A stretch of DNA of 64,000 bases from Mycolicibacterium mengxianglii. Its GTDB lineage: Bacteria; Actinomycetota; Actinomycetes; Mycobacteriales; Mycobacteriaceae. Position numbers and translations under genes: made by a program. Positions 16,366 to 26,297 of this stretch are shown here, piece by piece (the first letter of the stretch is position 1; every line of letters begins with the position of its first letter). The stretch is taken from contig NZ_CP065373.1 in NCBI RefSeq assembly GCF_015710575.1, positions 3,720,001 through 3,784,000 on the forward strand, given 5' to 3'. The notes under the pieces are model-generated. The model had not been told where the DNA came from, searched no databases, and worked only from the letters and a program-made list of their open reading frames with translations.

Positions 16366-17996
16366 GAGATGACTGTATTCACCACTTCGCGGGCAGCGTC
16401 TTGGACCTCCGCGAGATGCTCGGGCCCCTTGAAGGACTCGGCATAGATCTTGTAGACGTCCTCGGTTCCGGACGGGCGCGCGGCGAACCAGGCGTTCTCG
16501 GTGGTCACCTTGAGCCCACCGAGGGCCGCTCCGTTACCCGGCGCGGCGGTGAGTTTGGCGGTGATCGGCTCGCCGGCCAACTCGGTGGCGGTGACCTGTT
16601 CGGGCGAGAGCTTGGCCAACTTGGCCTTCTGCTCCCGGTTCGCCGGCGCGTCGACCCGGGCGTAGGTGGGTGCGCCGTACTTGTCGGCCATCTCCGCGTA
16701 ATGCTGCGACGGGGTGGACCCGGTGACAGCCAGGATCTCCGAGGCCAACAGTGCCAGGATGATGCCGTCCTTGTCGGTGGTCCACACCGAACCGTCGCGT
16801 CGCAGGAACGACGCCCCGGCCGACTCCTCGCCACCGAAACCTATTGTGCCGGTGATCAATCCATCGACGAACCATTTGAAGCCGACGGGCACCTCGATGA
16901 GTTTGCGTCCGATGCCGGCCACCACCCGGTCGATGATGGAGCTGCTGACCGCCGTCTTGCCGACGGCCACATTGTCGGGCCAGTCGGGGCGGTGGGTGTA
17001 GAGGTAGTCGATGGCGACAGCCAGGTAGTGGTTCGGGTTCATCAGTCCCCCGTCGGGGGTGACGATGCCGTGCCGGTCGGAGTCGGCGTCGTTGCCGGTG
17101 GCGATCTGGTACTGCCCGATCTTGCCGATCAGTGAGGCCATCGCATTGGGCGAGCTGCAGTCCATCCGGATCTTGCCGTCGGTGTCCAGGGTCATGAACC
17201 GCCACGTCGCATCGACCAAGGGGTTGACGACGGTGAGCTCCAAGTTGTGGCGCTCACCGATGGCAGCCCAGTAGTCGACGCTGGCCCCGCCTAGCGGGTC
17301 GGCGCCGATGCGCACCCCTTCGGCGCGGATCGCGTGAATGTCCACCACGTTGGGCAGGTCGGACACATAGGCGTCCATGTAGTCGTGGCGCTGGTGGGTC
17401 TGCAGCGCGCGCGCCAGCGGCACCCGCTTCACATCTTTGAGGCCGTTGCGCAGAATTTCGTTGGCGCGCTTGGCGATTACCGAAGTGGCGTCGGTGTCGG
17501 CGGGCCCGCCATTGGGCGGGTTGTATTTGAACCCGCCGTCTCGAGGCGGATTGTGCGACGGGGTCACCACGATTCCGTCGGACGTGCCGCTCTTTCGCCC
17601 GCGGTTGTAGGTGAGGATGGCGTGGCTGACGGCCGGGGTCGGGGTATAGCGGTCGGCCGAATCGATCATCGCCACCACGTCGTTGGCGGCCAGGACCTCC
17701 AGCGCGGAGACCCAGGCCGGCTCGCTGAGCCCGTGGGTGTCGCGACCGATGAACAAGGGACCGGTGGTGCCCTGCGCCTTGCGGTACTCGACGATCGCCT
17801 GCGTCGTCGCCAGGATATGCGCCTCGTTGAACGCGCCGTCGAGCGCCGAGCCGCGGTGACCCGACGTGCCGAACACCACTTGCTGGGCGATGTCCTCGGG
17901 GTCCGGTTCGACGGTGTAATACGCCGTGACGAGGTGCGGGACGTCGATCAGGTCTTCTGGTTGCGCCGGCTGCCCGGCGCGCGGATTAGCAGCCAC
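16362..17996 (-). CDS. pgm: Phosphoglucomutase (alpha-D-glucose-specific)
   Basis: Interconverts glucose-1-phosphate and glucose-6-phosphate in the cytoplasm. The 544-residue protein shows FGTSGHRG near residue 46, the phosphoserine loop TPSHNP near 145, the metal loop DADSDRHG near 305 and the sugar-binding GGEESAG near 385, all intact. I use GTG 17996 (protein beginning with [16 protein letters not shown], the normal actinobacterial N-terminus) rather than the longer frame to 18116, which would overlap the divergent fluoride-channel gene. Only 37 bases separate the two divergent starts. Confidence 0.92.
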   Translation of the reverse strand: MAANPRAGQPAQPEDLIDVPHLVTAYYTVEPDPEDIAQQVVFGTSGHRGSALDGAFNEAHILATTQAIVEYRKAQGTTGPLFIGRDTHGLSEPAWVSALEVLAANDVVAMIDSADRYTPTPAVSHAILTYNRGRKSGTSDGIVVTPSHNPPRDGGFKYNPPNGGPADTDATSVIAKRANEILRNGLKDVKRVPLARALQTHQRHDYMDAYVSDLPNVVDIHAIRAEGVRIGADPLGGASVDYWAAIGERHNLELTVVNPLVDATWRFMTLDTDGKIRMDCSSPNAMASLIGKIGQYQIATGNDADSDRHGIVTPDGGLMNPNHYLAVAIDYLYTHRPDWPDNVAVGKTAVSSSIIDRVVAGIGRKLIEVPVGFKWFVDGLITGTIGFGGEESAGASFLRRDGSVWTTDKDGIILALLASEILAVTGSTPSQHYAEMADKYGAPTYARVDAPANREQKAKLAKLSPEQVTATELAGEPITAKLTAAPGNGAALGGLKVTTENAWFAARPSGTEDVYKIYAESFKGPEHLAEVQDAAREVVNTVIS

Positions 17997-18033
17997 CCCT
18001 CGATTCTGCCCTTCCCCTTGCATACTGTGCGTT

Positions 18034-18432
18034 GTGTTCGGCCACGACAATCGCGAGCTGTTCGCCGTATTCGTTGGAGGTGCGCTGGGCACACTGGCGC
18101 GCGCGGTGCTGGCCACCGTCGCCGCACCACACCCCGACCAGTGGCCGTGGGCGACTTTCGTGGTGAATATTGCGGGCGCATTCCTGCTGGGCTACTTCAC
18201 CACGCGGCTGCTGGAACGGTTGCCGTTGTCGAGCTACCGGCGGCCGTTGCTGGGCACCGGGCTGTGCGGCGGGTTGACGACGTTCTCCACCATGCAGGTC
18301 GAGACGCTGCAGATGATCGAGCACCACGAGTACGGCCTGGCGGCCGGTTATGTCGCGGCCAGTGTCGTGGCCGGCTTCGCTGCGGTGCACCTGGCCACCG
18401 CGTTGGTACGACGGGTGCGGGTGCGCGGATGA
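18034..18432 (+). CDS. crcB: Fluoride channel CrcB/Fluc, first subunit
   Basis: A four-helix Fluc-family membrane protein of 132 residues that exports fluoride. The family motifs [10 protein letters not shown] near the N-terminus, the [14 protein letters not shown] helix and [12 protein letters not shown] are present. I start it at GTG 18034; upstream in-frame codons overlap pgm. The stop overlaps the second crcB by ATGA. Fluc channels are antiparallel dimers. A pair of paralogous genes implies an obligate heterodimer with one subunit in each orientation. Confidence 0.88.
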   Translation: MFGHDNRELFAVFVGGALGTLARAVLATVAAPHPDQWPWATFVVNIAGAFLLGYFTTRLLERLPLSSYRRPLLGTGLCGGLTTFSTMQVETLQMIEHHEYGLAAGYVAASVVAGFAAVHLATALVRRVRVRG

Positions 18433-18794
18433 GCCCGGTGGTGTGGGCCGGCGTCATGGTCATCGGCGGGGTGGGGTCAGTGGCGCGGTTCGTGATGGAC
18501 CGCGCGGTGTCGCGTCGAGTGGGGCGGCCCTTCCCGTTCGGCACGCTCGCGGTGAACATCAGCGGCGCGGTGCTGCTGGGATTCGTCAGCGCGCTGGGTC
18601 TCAGCCACCAGGCGACCCTGCTGGTCGGTACCGCGTTCGTCGGCGCCTACACAACGTTTTCGACCTGGATGCTGGAGACCCACCGGCTGGCCGAGGAACG
18701 CCAAATCTGGCCCGCGGTGGCCAACATCGTGATCAGCATCGTGTTGGGGGTCGCCGCCGCGATGCTGGGCCAATGGATTGCGGGCGTCCTGTGA
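18429..18794 (+). CDS. crcB: Fluoride channel CrcB/Fluc, second subunit
   Basis: A 121-residue paralogue of the preceding gene with [13 protein letters not shown], the [12 protein letters not shown] helix and [14 protein letters not shown]. It is coupled by four-base overlaps on both sides. It is expected to pair with the upstream subunit in opposite membrane topology. Confidence 0.88.
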   Translation: MSPVVWAGVMVIGGVGSVARFVMDRAVSRRVGRPFPFGTLAVNISGAVLLGFVSALGLSHQATLLVGTAFVGAYTTFSTWMLETHRLAEERQIWPAVANIVISIVLGVAAAMLGQWIAGVL

Positions 18795-19831
18795 CTGCCG
18801 GTGAGATCCTGACGCTGACCGCATACTTCGCCGAACGGGAGCGCACCGACGGCCGCTTCCTGGCCGAGGCAATGCTGGACCTGTTCGGCGACCACCGGGT
18901 GGCCAGCAGTGTGATGCTGCGCGGGATCGCCAGTTTCGGCCCCGCCAACGTCGTGCGCAGCGACCGGTCACTGAGCCTGTCCGAAGACCCGCCGGTGACC
19001 ATCACCGCAGTCGACACCGCCGACCGCATCCTCGGCCTGACCGACGCCGTGACGGCGATGACGGGCCGCGGGGTGATCACCCTCGAGCGCGGCCGGCAGG
19101 CACCCGTCGAAACGGCCGCGTTCACCGACGACGGCTCAGTGCGGCTCACGCTCCACGTTGGTCGTCGGCACCGAGTCGGCGGCCGACCAGGCTTTCTTGC
19201 CGTGTCCGAGGTGCTGCACCGCCTCGGTTTTGTTGCCGCCGAAGTGTTCCTCGGCGTCGACGGCACCGTTGCCGGACAGCGCCGCCGCGCACGCTTCTTC
19301 AATCGCAACGCCGACGTGCCACTGCTGATCAGTGGGGTCGGCACCCCTGCGCAGGCGGCGAACGCGGCTGCCGAACTCGCGGCGATACTGCCCGGGGCGC
19401 TGGTCACCACCGAACGGATCCAGGTGTGCAAGAACGCCGGCCAGCTGCTGGCCGAGCCCCGGAACGCGCCGGCGGGGCAATATCTGAAACTGACTGTGCG
19501 CACCGCTGAGGACTCCCGCCATGACGGTCGGCCGATTCACCGCGAGTTGATCCGGCGGCTCAAGGCCGGTGACCACGCCAACGGCGCCACGGCGCTGCGC
19601 GGCATCTGGGGGTTCCGGGACAACCAGCGCCCGCACGGCGACCGCCTTTTCCAGCTCGCCCGGCGCGTCCCGGTGAACACCGTGATGGTCGACACCCCAC
19701 CCAGCATCATGGCCAGCTTTGCGATCGTGGACGAGCTGACCAGCGGCCAGGGCCTGGTCACCTGCGAGGTGGTGCCGGCAATGATGGCGCTGCAGCACAC
19801 GCAACGCCGCGGAACACTGCGGCTCGGCTGA
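18791..19831 (+). CDS. Triple DUF190 (PII-like) protein coupled to the fluoride channel genes
   Basis: A 346-residue soluble protein made of three successive DUF190-like units: about residues 5-102 (motifs GRFLAEAML, VMLRGIASFG, LSLSEDPPVTITAVDT), 116-212 (GRPGFLAVSEVLHRLG, DVPLLISGVGT) and 229-331 (GRPIHRELIRRLKAGDHANG, LRGIWGFRDNQR, RRVPVNTVMVDTP). DUF190 belongs to the PII-like superfamily, whose members normally form homotrimers with ligand sites between subunits. Three linked units would therefore build a single-chain trimer. Its GTG overlaps the crcB stop by four bases, so it is made together with the channel and probably regulates or senses for it. Domain assignment is from sequence pattern; the trimer idea is inference. 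Confidence 0.75.
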   Translation: MTAGEILTLTAYFAERERTDGRFLAEAMLDLFGDHRVASSVMLRGIASFGPANVVRSDRSLSLSEDPPVTITAVDTADRILGLTDAVTAMTGRGVITLERGRQAPVETAAFTDDGSVRLTLHVGRRHRVGGRPGFLAVSEVLHRLGFVAAEVFLGVDGTVAGQRRRARFFNRNADVPLLISGVGTPAQAANAAAELAAILPGALVTTERIQVCKNAGQLLAEPRNAPAGQYLKLTVRTAEDSRHDGRPIHRELIRRLKAGDHANGATALRGIWGFRDNQRPHGDRLFQLARRVPVNTVMVDTPPSIMASFAIVDELTSGQGLVTCEVVPAMMALQHTQRRGTLRLG

Positions 19832-19853
19832 CATCACACCCCGCCAGCGGAGG

Positions 19854-19872
19854 TAAGCGTAGCCTTGCTTTA
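19854..19872 (+). promoter_or_regulatory. IdeR-like iron box before mbtL
   Basis: TAAGCGTAGCCTTGCTTTA matches 15 of 19 positions of the mycobacterial iron box (TWAGGTWAGSCTWACCTWA) and is embedded in a longer inverted repeat (19850-19876). It lies 24 bases before the mbtL ATG. Iron repression of the mbt-2 genes is established in M. tuberculosis. Confidence 0.65.
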
Positions 19873-19896
19873 CCTCGCGGTGTAACGTCCCACGCC

Positions 19897-20157
19897 ATGG
19901 AGACGTCAAGCCCGGAAGCCGTCGGCGCCGCCCTGGAGGAGATCCTGCGCGACGACCTGAATGTCGACCTCAGCCGCGTGACGCGGGACTCCCGCCTCAT
20001 CGATGATGTGGGTTTGGATTCAGTGGCTTTCGCCGTGGGCATGGTGGCCATCGAAGACAAGATGGGCGTGGCGCTGACCGAAGAAGATCTACTGACCTGC
20101 GACACCGTGGGCGACCTCGAGGCGGCAATCCTGGCGAAGGTGCCGGCCGGCCAGTGA
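19897..20157 (+). CDS. mbtL: Mycobactin acyl carrier protein
   Basis: An 86-residue acyl carrier protein with the phosphopantetheine serine in [10 protein letters not shown] (about residue 47). It carries the long acyl chain during mycobactin side-chain synthesis. It heads a run of three genes with four-base overlaps and lies just behind an iron box. Identity as MbtL rests on the neighbours mbtM, mbtN and mbtK. Confidence 0.88.
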   Translation: METSSPEAVGAALEEILRDDLNVDLSRVTRDSRLIDDVGLDSVAFAVGMVAIEDKMGVALTEEDLLTCDTVGDLEAAILAKVPAGQ

Positions 20158-21725
20158 ACACGCTCGCGACCGCACTGTCGCAGGCGATGACCACCTCGGA
20201 ACGCAACCTCGTGGTGCTGGACCGGGCCAGCGGGCAGTGGAATCCCCACCCCTGGCAAGAGGTGCATGCCCGCGCCGAAAACATCGCCGAGCGCATCCTC
20301 GACGGACCCGACGGCGCGGTCGGTCTCGTGGGCGAGCCCACCGTGGAATTCGCCGCAGCTATCCAGGGCGCCTGGCTGGCCGGCCGCTCGCTGTCGATTC
20401 TGCCCGGGCCGGTCCGTGGCGCAGACGATCAGCAATGGGCACTTGCCACGGCGCAGCGTTTCGACGCAATCGGCGTCACCCAGGTATTCAGCCTGGACAA
20501 CTACCTGGAGTTGTTGCGCCCCAACACATCCGGGATCATCGTCCACGACGTCGCGACGGTCGGCCATTGCCAGCGGTCGACAACCCTGCCCCAGCAGGGC
20601 GCTTCGGCAGACACTCCTGCAGTGTTACAGGGCACCGCGGGGTCCACGGGCACACCCCGCACCGCGCTGTTGTCGCCAGAGGCGGTGCTGCACAACATCG
20701 CTGCTCTACTGCAGCACACCCGCGTCGACCCGAGCGTCGACATCGGCTGTACCTGGCTGCCGCTGTACCACGACATGGGGCTGACCTTCCTGCTGACCGG
20801 TTTCCTCTCCGGCGCCGACATGTGGCTGGCTCCCACCGCCGCCTTCTCGGCGTCCCCCTTCCGGTGGCTCACCTGGTTGTCCCAGAGCCGCGCAAGCCTC
20901 ACCGCCGCACCCAACTTCGCCTACTCGGTGATCGGCAAGTACGCCCGCCGGGTACCCGACGTCGACCTGAGCAGGTTGCGGTTCTGCCTCAACGGCGGGG
21001 AGCCCATCGACTGCGCGGGGTTCCAACTGTTCCTGTCCGAACTCGGCCGCTTCGGCCTGGACCCGCACGCCGCCGCGCCGTCCTACGGGATGGCCGAGTC
21101 CACCTGTGCCGTCACCTCCCCGACCCCGGGCACCGGCCTGCTGTTCGACGAAATCATCGACCCAGAGACCGATTCCGTCCGCAGGCACGCCGTTCTCGGT
21201 GACCCCATCCCGGGGATGGAAGTACGGATCGCCCCCACCGAGCATTCCGACGGCCCCCGCGACATCGGCGAGATCGAAATCCGTGGAACGTCGATGATGT
21301 CGGGATACCTGGGACAGCAACCCTTGGCGCACGACGAGTGGTTCCGCACAGGCGATCTCGGTTACCAGACGGACGCCGGCCTGGTGGTGTGCGGACGCCT
21401 GAAAGAACTGATCACGGTGGCCGGCCGCAACATCTTCCCCAGCGAGGTGGAACGGGTCGCCGCCCAGGTCCGCGGTGTGCGCGAGGGCGCCGTCGTCGCG
21501 GTGGGCACCGCGGATGCCGCCCGACCGGGCCTGGTCATCACCGCGGAATTCCGTGGACCCGACGAGGCAGGGGCCCGAAGCGATCTGGTGCAGCGCGTGG
21601 CGTCGCAGTGCGGGGTGATGCCCGCCGACGTGGTGTTCGTCGCGCCGGGCTCCCTGCCCCGCACCTCCTCGGGCAAGCTGCGGCGCCTGGAAGTCAAACA
21701 GAATCTGGAGGCTGCGCGCGCATGA
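20154..21725 (+). CDS. mbtM: Fatty acyl-AMP ligase for mycobactin
   Basis: A 523-residue adenylate-forming enzyme that activates a fatty acid and loads it on MbtL. The AMP-binding P-loop ([11 protein letters not shown] near residue 162), the YGMAEST-type motif, TGDLGY and GRLKELI, and the C-terminal lysine motif (RTSSGKLRR) are all present. The GTG overlaps the mbtL stop. The fused position with an ACP and an acyl-ACP dehydrogenase identifies it as MbtM (FadD33 type). Confidence 0.9.
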   Translation: MNTLATALSQAMTTSERNLVVLDRASGQWNPHPWQEVHARAENIAERILDGPDGAVGLVGEPTVEFAAAIQGAWLAGRSLSILPGPVRGADDQQWALATAQRFDAIGVTQVFSLDNYLELLRPNTSGIIVHDVATVGHCQRSTTLPQQGASADTPAVLQGTAGSTGTPRTALLSPEAVLHNIAALLQHTRVDPSVDIGCTWLPLYHDMGLTFLLTGFLSGADMWLAPTAAFSASPFRWLTWLSQSRASLTAAPNFAYSVIGKYARRVPDVDLSRLRFCLNGGEPIDCAGFQLFLSELGRFGLDPHAAAPSYGMAESTCAVTSPTPGTGLLFDEIIDPETDSVRRHAVLGDPIPGMEVRIAPTEHSDGPRDIGEIEIRGTSMMSGYLGQQPLAHDEWFRTGDLGYQTDAGLVVCGRLKELITVAGRNIFPSEVERVAAQVRGVREGAVVAVGTADAARPGLVITAEFRGPDEAGARSDLVQRVASQCGVMPADVVFVAPGSLPRTSSGKLRRLEVKQNLEAARA

Positions 21726-22885
21726 CCGTGAACGACATCACCGGGTACCGGGAGCTACTGCAGGAGGTGTTCGACGAACAGATCGTCTCGTGGACCGCCG
21801 AAGCCGAAGACTCCGAACAGTTCCCGCGCAAATTGATCGAGCACCTGGGTGCCAGTGGGGTGTTCCGCAGTAAATGGGGTCCGGCCGGAGGCCAGCACCC
21901 CGACGTCGCCAAGCTCGTCGAACTGGCATTCAGCCTCGGTCGTCTGGGCTCGGCCGGAATCGGCGTCGGTGTCAGTCTGCACGACTCCGCGATCGCTCTG
22001 TTGCGCAGATTCGGCAAGTCCGAGCACCTCAAGACCGTCTGTGAGCAAGCCATCGACGGTCAAGCGGTGCTGTGCATCGGCGCGTCCGAAGAGTCCGGCG
22101 GCTCCGACCTGCAGATCGTCGAAACCGAAATGCGCTCTGCGCGCGATGGTTTCGAGATCCAAGGCGTGAAGAAGTTCGTTTCACTGTCCCCGATCGCCGA
22201 CCACATCATGGTGGTGGCCCGCAGCGTCGATCACGACGCCACCAGCAGACACGGCAATGTCGCGGTGATCGCGGTACCGACCACGCAGGTCCAGGTACAG
22301 GCGCCGTGGCGAAAGGTCGGCGCCGGACCACTGGACACCGCTGCGGTGCACATCGACACCTGGGTGCCGGCAGACCATCTCGTCGCCAGAGCGGGCACCG
22401 GCCTGGCCGCGATCTCGTGGGGACTGGCCCATGAGCGCATGTCGATCGCCGGTCAGGTGGCGTCGTCATGCCAGAAGGTGCTCGGCGTGACGCACGCCCG
22501 GATGATGCAGCGACGCCAGTTCGGGGCGACATTGTTCGAGCATCAGGCGCTGCGACTGCGGATGGCCGACCTGCAGGCACGAGTCGACCTTCTCCGGCAC
22601 GGCCTCAATGGCATTGCCGCTCAAGGCAAGCTGGATCTGCGTGCGGCGGCCGCGGTCAAGGTGACGGCCGCGCGCTTGGGTGAAGAGGTGCTCTCGGAGT
22701 GCATGCACATCTTCGGCGGTTCCGGCTATCTGGTCGACGAGACACCGCTGGGCCGGTGGTGGCGCGATATGAAGTTGGCCCGGGTGGGCGGTGGGACCGA
22801 CGAGGTGCTGTGGGAGCTCGTGGCCGCGGCCATGCGACCGGACTACGACGGTTACGAGCAGATGATCGGTGCGCCCACCGTCTAG
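21722..22885 (+). CDS. mbtN: Acyl-ACP dehydrogenase for mycobactin
   Basis: A 387-residue acyl-CoA-dehydrogenase-fold flavoenzyme that introduces the double bond into the acyl chain held by MbtL. The family regions [30 protein letters not shown] and HIFGGSGYL...GGTDEVLWE are visible. The ATG overlaps the mbtM stop. Its TAG stop shares the bases CTAG with the stop of convergent mbtK. Confidence 0.9.
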   Translation: MTVNDITGYRELLQEVFDEQIVSWTAEAEDSEQFPRKLIEHLGASGVFRSKWGPAGGQHPDVAKLVELAFSLGRLGSAGIGVGVSLHDSAIALLRRFGKSEHLKTVCEQAIDGQAVLCIGASEESGGSDLQIVETEMRSARDGFEIQGVKKFVSLSPIADHIMVVARSVDHDATSRHGNVAVIAVPTTQVQVQAPWRKVGAGPLDTAAVHIDTWVPADHLVARAGTGLAAISWGLAHERMSIAGQVASSCQKVLGVTHARMMQRRQFGATLFEHQALRLRMADLQARVDLLRHGLNGIAAQGKLDLRAAAAVKVTAARLGEEVLSECMHIFGGSGYLVDETPLGRWWRDMKLARVGGGTDEVLWELVAAAMRPDYDGYEQMIGAPTV

Positions 22886-23481
22886 CCCGGCCGGTTCATC
22901 GCGTAGAGCGCCATCCGACGGTTCGACATCTGGTGTTCGCCGAGGAAGTCGCACCGGGCGAACTCGCACAGCCGGCGCGCCCCGGTATTTCGGTGGTCGG
23001 GGTCGAACATGATGCGACGGCACCGGGGTTCGATCTTGAACAGGCTCGCGGCCAGCCGCGGCAGCAGGATCGGCCCGAACCCACGGTTGACGATGTTGAG
23101 GTCGGCGATGGCCGCGTGGAGCCCGAGATCCCAAGGGTCGGCGTCGTAGCGGGGCGCAATCGAATCCTTGGCCGCGCGGTAGACCTCGACATACCCGTGC
23201 TCCTGGCCCTTGAAGCTGCCGATCAGCGGCCGCGAATAGTTGCCGGCGAGCTGCGCGCGCAGATAACCGTGCCACCACTGGACGGGCCTGTCGTACTCCC
23301 AGGCCTCCGCCAGGTGTGGCCGGTTCATCCACTCCGAAATGGTCGCGGCGTCGCGATCGGGATCGACGAGGCGGATCGAATAAGGCTCGGACAGTTCCGG
23401 AATCGGCGGCGGCGGCACCGACCGCACGTCGTCGGCGATGTCGGTGAGCTCGCGAGGCAGAACGGGCAGCGCGTCAGTCAT
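22882..23481 (-). CDS. mbtK: Lysine N-acyltransferase of mycobactin synthesis
   Basis: A 199-residue GNAT-fold enzyme of the siderophore acyltransferase type. It transfers the MbtL-bound acyl group to the N6 of a mycobactin lysine. The typical blocks [31 protein letters not shown] and [17 protein letters not shown] are present. It is convergent with mbtN and has its own iron box upstream (23509-23527). Confidence 0.9.
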   Translation of the reverse strand: MTDALPVLPRELTDIADDVRSVPPPPIPELSEPYSIRLVDPDRDAATISEWMNRPHLAEAWEYDRPVQWWHGYLRAQLAGNYSRPLIGSFKGQEHGYVEVYRAAKDSIAPRYDADPWDLGLHAAIADLNIVNRGFGPILLPRLAASLFKIEPRCRRIMFDPDHRNTGARRLCEFARCDFLGEHQMSNRRMALYAMNRPG

Positions 23482-23508
23482 GGTGACCGCAGAGCCTACC
23501 GGAGCTGG

Positions 23509-23527
23509 TGAGGCTAGGGTTACCTAA
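23509..23527 (-). promoter_or_regulatory. IdeR-like iron box before mbtK
   Basis: On the minus strand TTAGGTAACCCTAGCCTCA matches 16 of 19 positions of the iron-box consensus and lies 27 bases upstream of the mbtK ATG. Confidence 0.7.
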
Positions 23528-23541
23528 ACCCAGGCTGTCAC

Positions 23542-23898
23542 CTAAACCCGGGCGTCGACGGCCTTGTCCCGGTCGGCGAGCACCGTCAGCAGCACCACCG
23601 AGTCGTCAATTGCGGTCAACCCGTGCCGCACCGGCGGGATCACCAGATAGTCACCCGCCACGCCTTCACAGCTGACATCCCCCGCGGTCAGCCTGACGTT
23701 GCCCTTCAGCACCTGCAACGTGGCCTCGCCTGGACTCTCGTGCTCGCCGAGCTCGCGGCCGGCATTGAGGGCGATCAACGTCTGCCGCAGAAAATGATCC
23801 TGGCCGCCATGCACGGTACGTGCGGCCCGCCCCGCGTCCGCACTCCGGGCAGCAGCCGTCAACTCCTCGATGACCGTCGTCAGTGATATCGCATCCAT
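23542..23898 (-). CDS. Small cupin-domain protein
   Basis: A 118-residue single-domain cupin: the barrel motif GRELGEHESPGEATLQVLKG followed by GDYLVIPPVRHGLTAIDDS. A His-rich metal site is incomplete, as only scattered histidines are present. It probably binds a small ligand or metal in the cytoplasm. It precedes mbtK on the same strand; the spacing makes co-transcription unlikely. Confidence 0.75.
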   Translation of the reverse strand: MDAISLTTVIEELTAAARSADAGRAARTVHGGQDHFLRQTLIALNAGRELGEHESPGEATLQVLKGNVRLTAGDVSCEGVAGDYLVIPPVRHGLTAIDDSVVLLTVLADRDKAVDARV

Positions 23899-23948
23899 GG
23901 TTTTCTCCTCGGCATCGGTGCTTGAGCAACGTCATCGGTTGAGCAACG

Positions 23949-24362
23949 TCAGTTGAGCAACAGGGTGCCCGCTATGAGCAGCGCTACTACTTTGACCATC
24001 TCGAGCGCCACGTAAACGTAGTGCGCGTGTGACCGTGGCCCGTCGGAGCCCGCCAGCACCTGATCAGATCTCCGGGTCAACGCCGGCCGAACGAACACCA
24101 GCTGGATCGCGAGGACCGCGGCCGTCGCCAACGAGGCCGTCAGCACCGGCGCAGCTTGGTGGCTGACGAGCACCGCGCTCAGCACCACAGCCGCCAACAC
24201 CACCTCACAGGCATTGAGCGCCCGGAACACCAAGCGGCCGATCCCCAGGCCCAGTGCCAACGTCACCCCGGGGGCGCGGAACTTCAGTGGCGCCTCGAGG
24301 AACGAAATCGCCAGCACCATGCCGAGCCACACGAACACTGCCGCCGTCGCCAACGAAGCCAT
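23949..24362 (-). CDS. Four-helix membrane protein, unknown
   Basis: A 137-residue protein with four hydrophobic helices and the conserved-looking stretch VWLGMVLAISFLEAPLKFRAPGVTL. Similar small membrane proteins are common in mycobacteria, but I cannot assign a function. The start is uncertain between ATG 24362 and GTG 24383; neither has a strong ribosome site. Confidence 0.65.
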   Translation of the reverse strand: MASLATAAVFVWLGMVLAISFLEAPLKFRAPGVTLALGLGIGRLVFRALNACEVVLAAVVLSAVLVSHQAAPVLTASLATAAVLAIQLVFVRPALTRRSDQVLAGSDGPRSHAHYVYVALEMVKVVALLIAGTLLLN

Positions 24363-24419
24363 GGGCCCAGTCCACCACGGCACTTCCGGGCGCTCGCCCC
24401 GCGGACGAGACTGGCGCTC

Positions 24420-24620
24420 ATGGCGGAGAGCCCGACAGAGGTGGTGCAGCGCTGGGAGGACGCCGGCGGGCACTGGCGGGTGATCGGGCGCCACCCCGAC
24501 ACGGGCGCGGTCACCGTGGGGTTGTACCGCTGCGACGGCGGGGAGGAGATGGGCAGGGTGCAGTCCGCGGATCCGGCACTGCTCGCATTCCTCGCGGGCC
24601 GGCGGCGCAGCGACGACTGA
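24420..24620 (+). CDS. Small conserved-looking protein, unknown
   Basis: A 66-residue soluble protein (MAESPTEVVQRWEDAGGHWRV...) with alternating hydrophobic strands suggesting a small beta fold. It diverges from the membrane protein gene at 24362. Codon usage fits coding sequence. No function suggested. Confidence 0.55.
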   Translation: MAESPTEVVQRWEDAGGHWRVIGRHPDTGAVTVGLYRCDGGEEMGRVQSADPALLAFLAGRRRSDD

Positions 24621-24800
24621 CTGCGCTCACCATCGCAGCCACGCCCGGCCGTGTCGCACCTGCGGCAGAAAATCGAAGCGCCCCGGTTTTCAGCGTGTGG
24701 AGAACGGGAATGTCGGCTCCGTACCGGTGTGACCACCATCACGGAAGGAGCCACCGATGACGTCAGGCAACTTCCCGCCCGATCCACGACGCGGCTGCTC

Positions 24801-26297
24801 ATGAACACCCACCCGACGAAAATCGTCGTAGTCGGCGCCGGGTTGTCCGGACTGTCGGCCGCGATGCATCTGGCCGGGCGGGGCGCCGAGGTGACGGTCA
24901 TCGAGCGGCAGCTGACCCCCGGCGGTCGGATGGGGCGTGCCGATATCGGGCACTACCGCATCGACACCGGCCCCACAGTGCTGACGATGCCGGAGATCAT
25001 CGACGACGCCTTCGCCGCACTGGGCGAGTCGACGGCGGACCGGCTCGATCTGATGCGCGTTTCTCCGGCCTTCCGGGCGTCGTTCGCCGACGGCAGTCAG
25101 CTGGACGTCCACAGCGATGCCATGGCGATGGCGGACGCCGTCGAAAGTTTCGCCGGGCGCGACGAGGCTCAGGGATATCTGCAACTGCGCGACTGGCTCA
25201 CCGAGCTCTGCCGCGTGGAGTTCGATGGATTCATCGGATCGGCCTTCGACTCCCCGATGTCGCAGCTCTCCACCGATTTGCTACGTCTGTTCGCGATCGG
25301 CGGTTTCCGCCGCTGGGACAAGGTGGTTCGCCGTTTCCTCGCCGACGAACGGCTGCAGCGCGTCTTCACCTTCCAAGCGATGTACGCAGGTGTCCCGCCG
25401 CAACGTGCGCTCGCGGTGTACGCGGTGATCGCCTACATGGACACCGTTGCCGGCGTGTACTTTCCGCGCGGCGGGATGCGTGCGATTCCGGACGCGATGG
25501 CCGCTGCGGCCGCAGACGCCGGCGTCCAATTCCGTTTCGGCACCGCGGTCACGGCGTTGGAGCGAAGCGGCAGCCGAGTGGTGGCGGCGCTGACCGACAC
25601 CGGCGATCGGCTGGCGACGGACGCCGTGGTACTGACCACTGAACTACCCGACACCTATCGCCTGCTGGGTCACACACCGCGACAGCTGTTCCCGCCACGC
25701 CCGGCACCCTCGGCGGTTGTCGCCCAATTCGGTTGTCGCGCTTCCCATTCAGCGCCTCCCCACCACAGCATCATCTTCGGCAAAGCGTGGCGGGAGTGCT
25801 TCCGTGACATCACCGGCGACGGTCGGTTGATGTCAGATCCGTCGCTGCTGGTCACGCGGCCGACCGCCAGCGACCCCACCCTTGCTCCGGAGGGTCGCGA
25901 CCTGCTCTATGTCCTGGCACCCGCGCCGAATGCCCAAGTCGGCGCCGTGGACTGGGCAACGATCGGCCCGTCCTACACCGCGCAGATGGTGGAGGCGGTG
26001 ACCGAGCAGCTACCCGAACTGGGCGAGGACATCGAAATCCTCGACGTCGTGGATCCCGCCGGCTGGGCCGGCCAGGGCTTGGCCGCGGGGACACCCTTCG
26101 CGTTGGCCCACACGTTCTCCCAGAGCGGGCCCTTCCGCCCGGCCAACCGAGTTCGCGGCGTCGACAACGTGGCACTGGCCGGCTCGTCGACCGTCCCAGG
26201 CGTGGGGGTCCCCACCGCCGTCATCTCCGGCCGCCTGGCCGCGGAGCGCCTCACCGGACCCGCCGCGACCCGCCGACCAACACCGGCCCTGCGCTGA
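24801..26297 (+). CDS. crtI: Phytoene desaturase CrtI, second locus
   Basis: A 498-residue FAD-dependent carotenoid desaturase with the N-terminal dinucleotide fold (GAGLSGLSAAMHLAGRG), the RMGRADIGHYRIDTGPTVL region and a C-terminal FAD-binding end (NVALAGSSTVPGVGVPTAVISGRLAAERL). It is full length. The ATG at 24801 gives the standard N-terminus; the open extension to 24651 does not. It is followed immediately by a gutted crtB, so phytoene must come from elsewhere if this enzyme is active. Confidence 0.88.
   Translation: MNTHPTKIVVVGAGLSGLSAAMHLAGRGAEVTVIERQLTPGGRMGRADIGHYRIDTGPTVLTMPEIIDDAFAALGESTADRLDLMRVSPAFRASFADGSQLDVHSDAMAMADAVESFAGRDEAQGYLQLRDWLTELCRVEFDGFIGSAFDSPMSQLSTDLLRLFAIGGFRRWDKVVRRFLADERLQRVFTFQAMYAGVPPQRALAVYAVIAYMDTVAGVYFPRGGMRAIPDAMAAAAADAGVQFRFGTAVTALERSGSRVVAALTDTGDRLATDAVVLTTELPDTYRLLGHTPRQLFPPRPAPSAVVAQFGCRASHSAPPHHSIIFGKAWRECFRDITGDGRLMSDPSLLVTRPTASDPTLAPEGRDLLYVLAPAPNAQVGAVDWATIGPSYTAQMVEAVTEQLPELGEDIEILDVVDPAGWAGQGLAAGTPFALAHTFSQSGPFRPANRVRGVDNVALAGSSTVPGVGVPTAVISGRLAAERLTGPAATRRPTPALR

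Noticed and set aside
17997..18033. Fluoride riboswitch upstream of crcB
   Set aside because: Only 37 bases separate pgm and crcB, too few for the aptamer, and no matching pseudoknot is seen.
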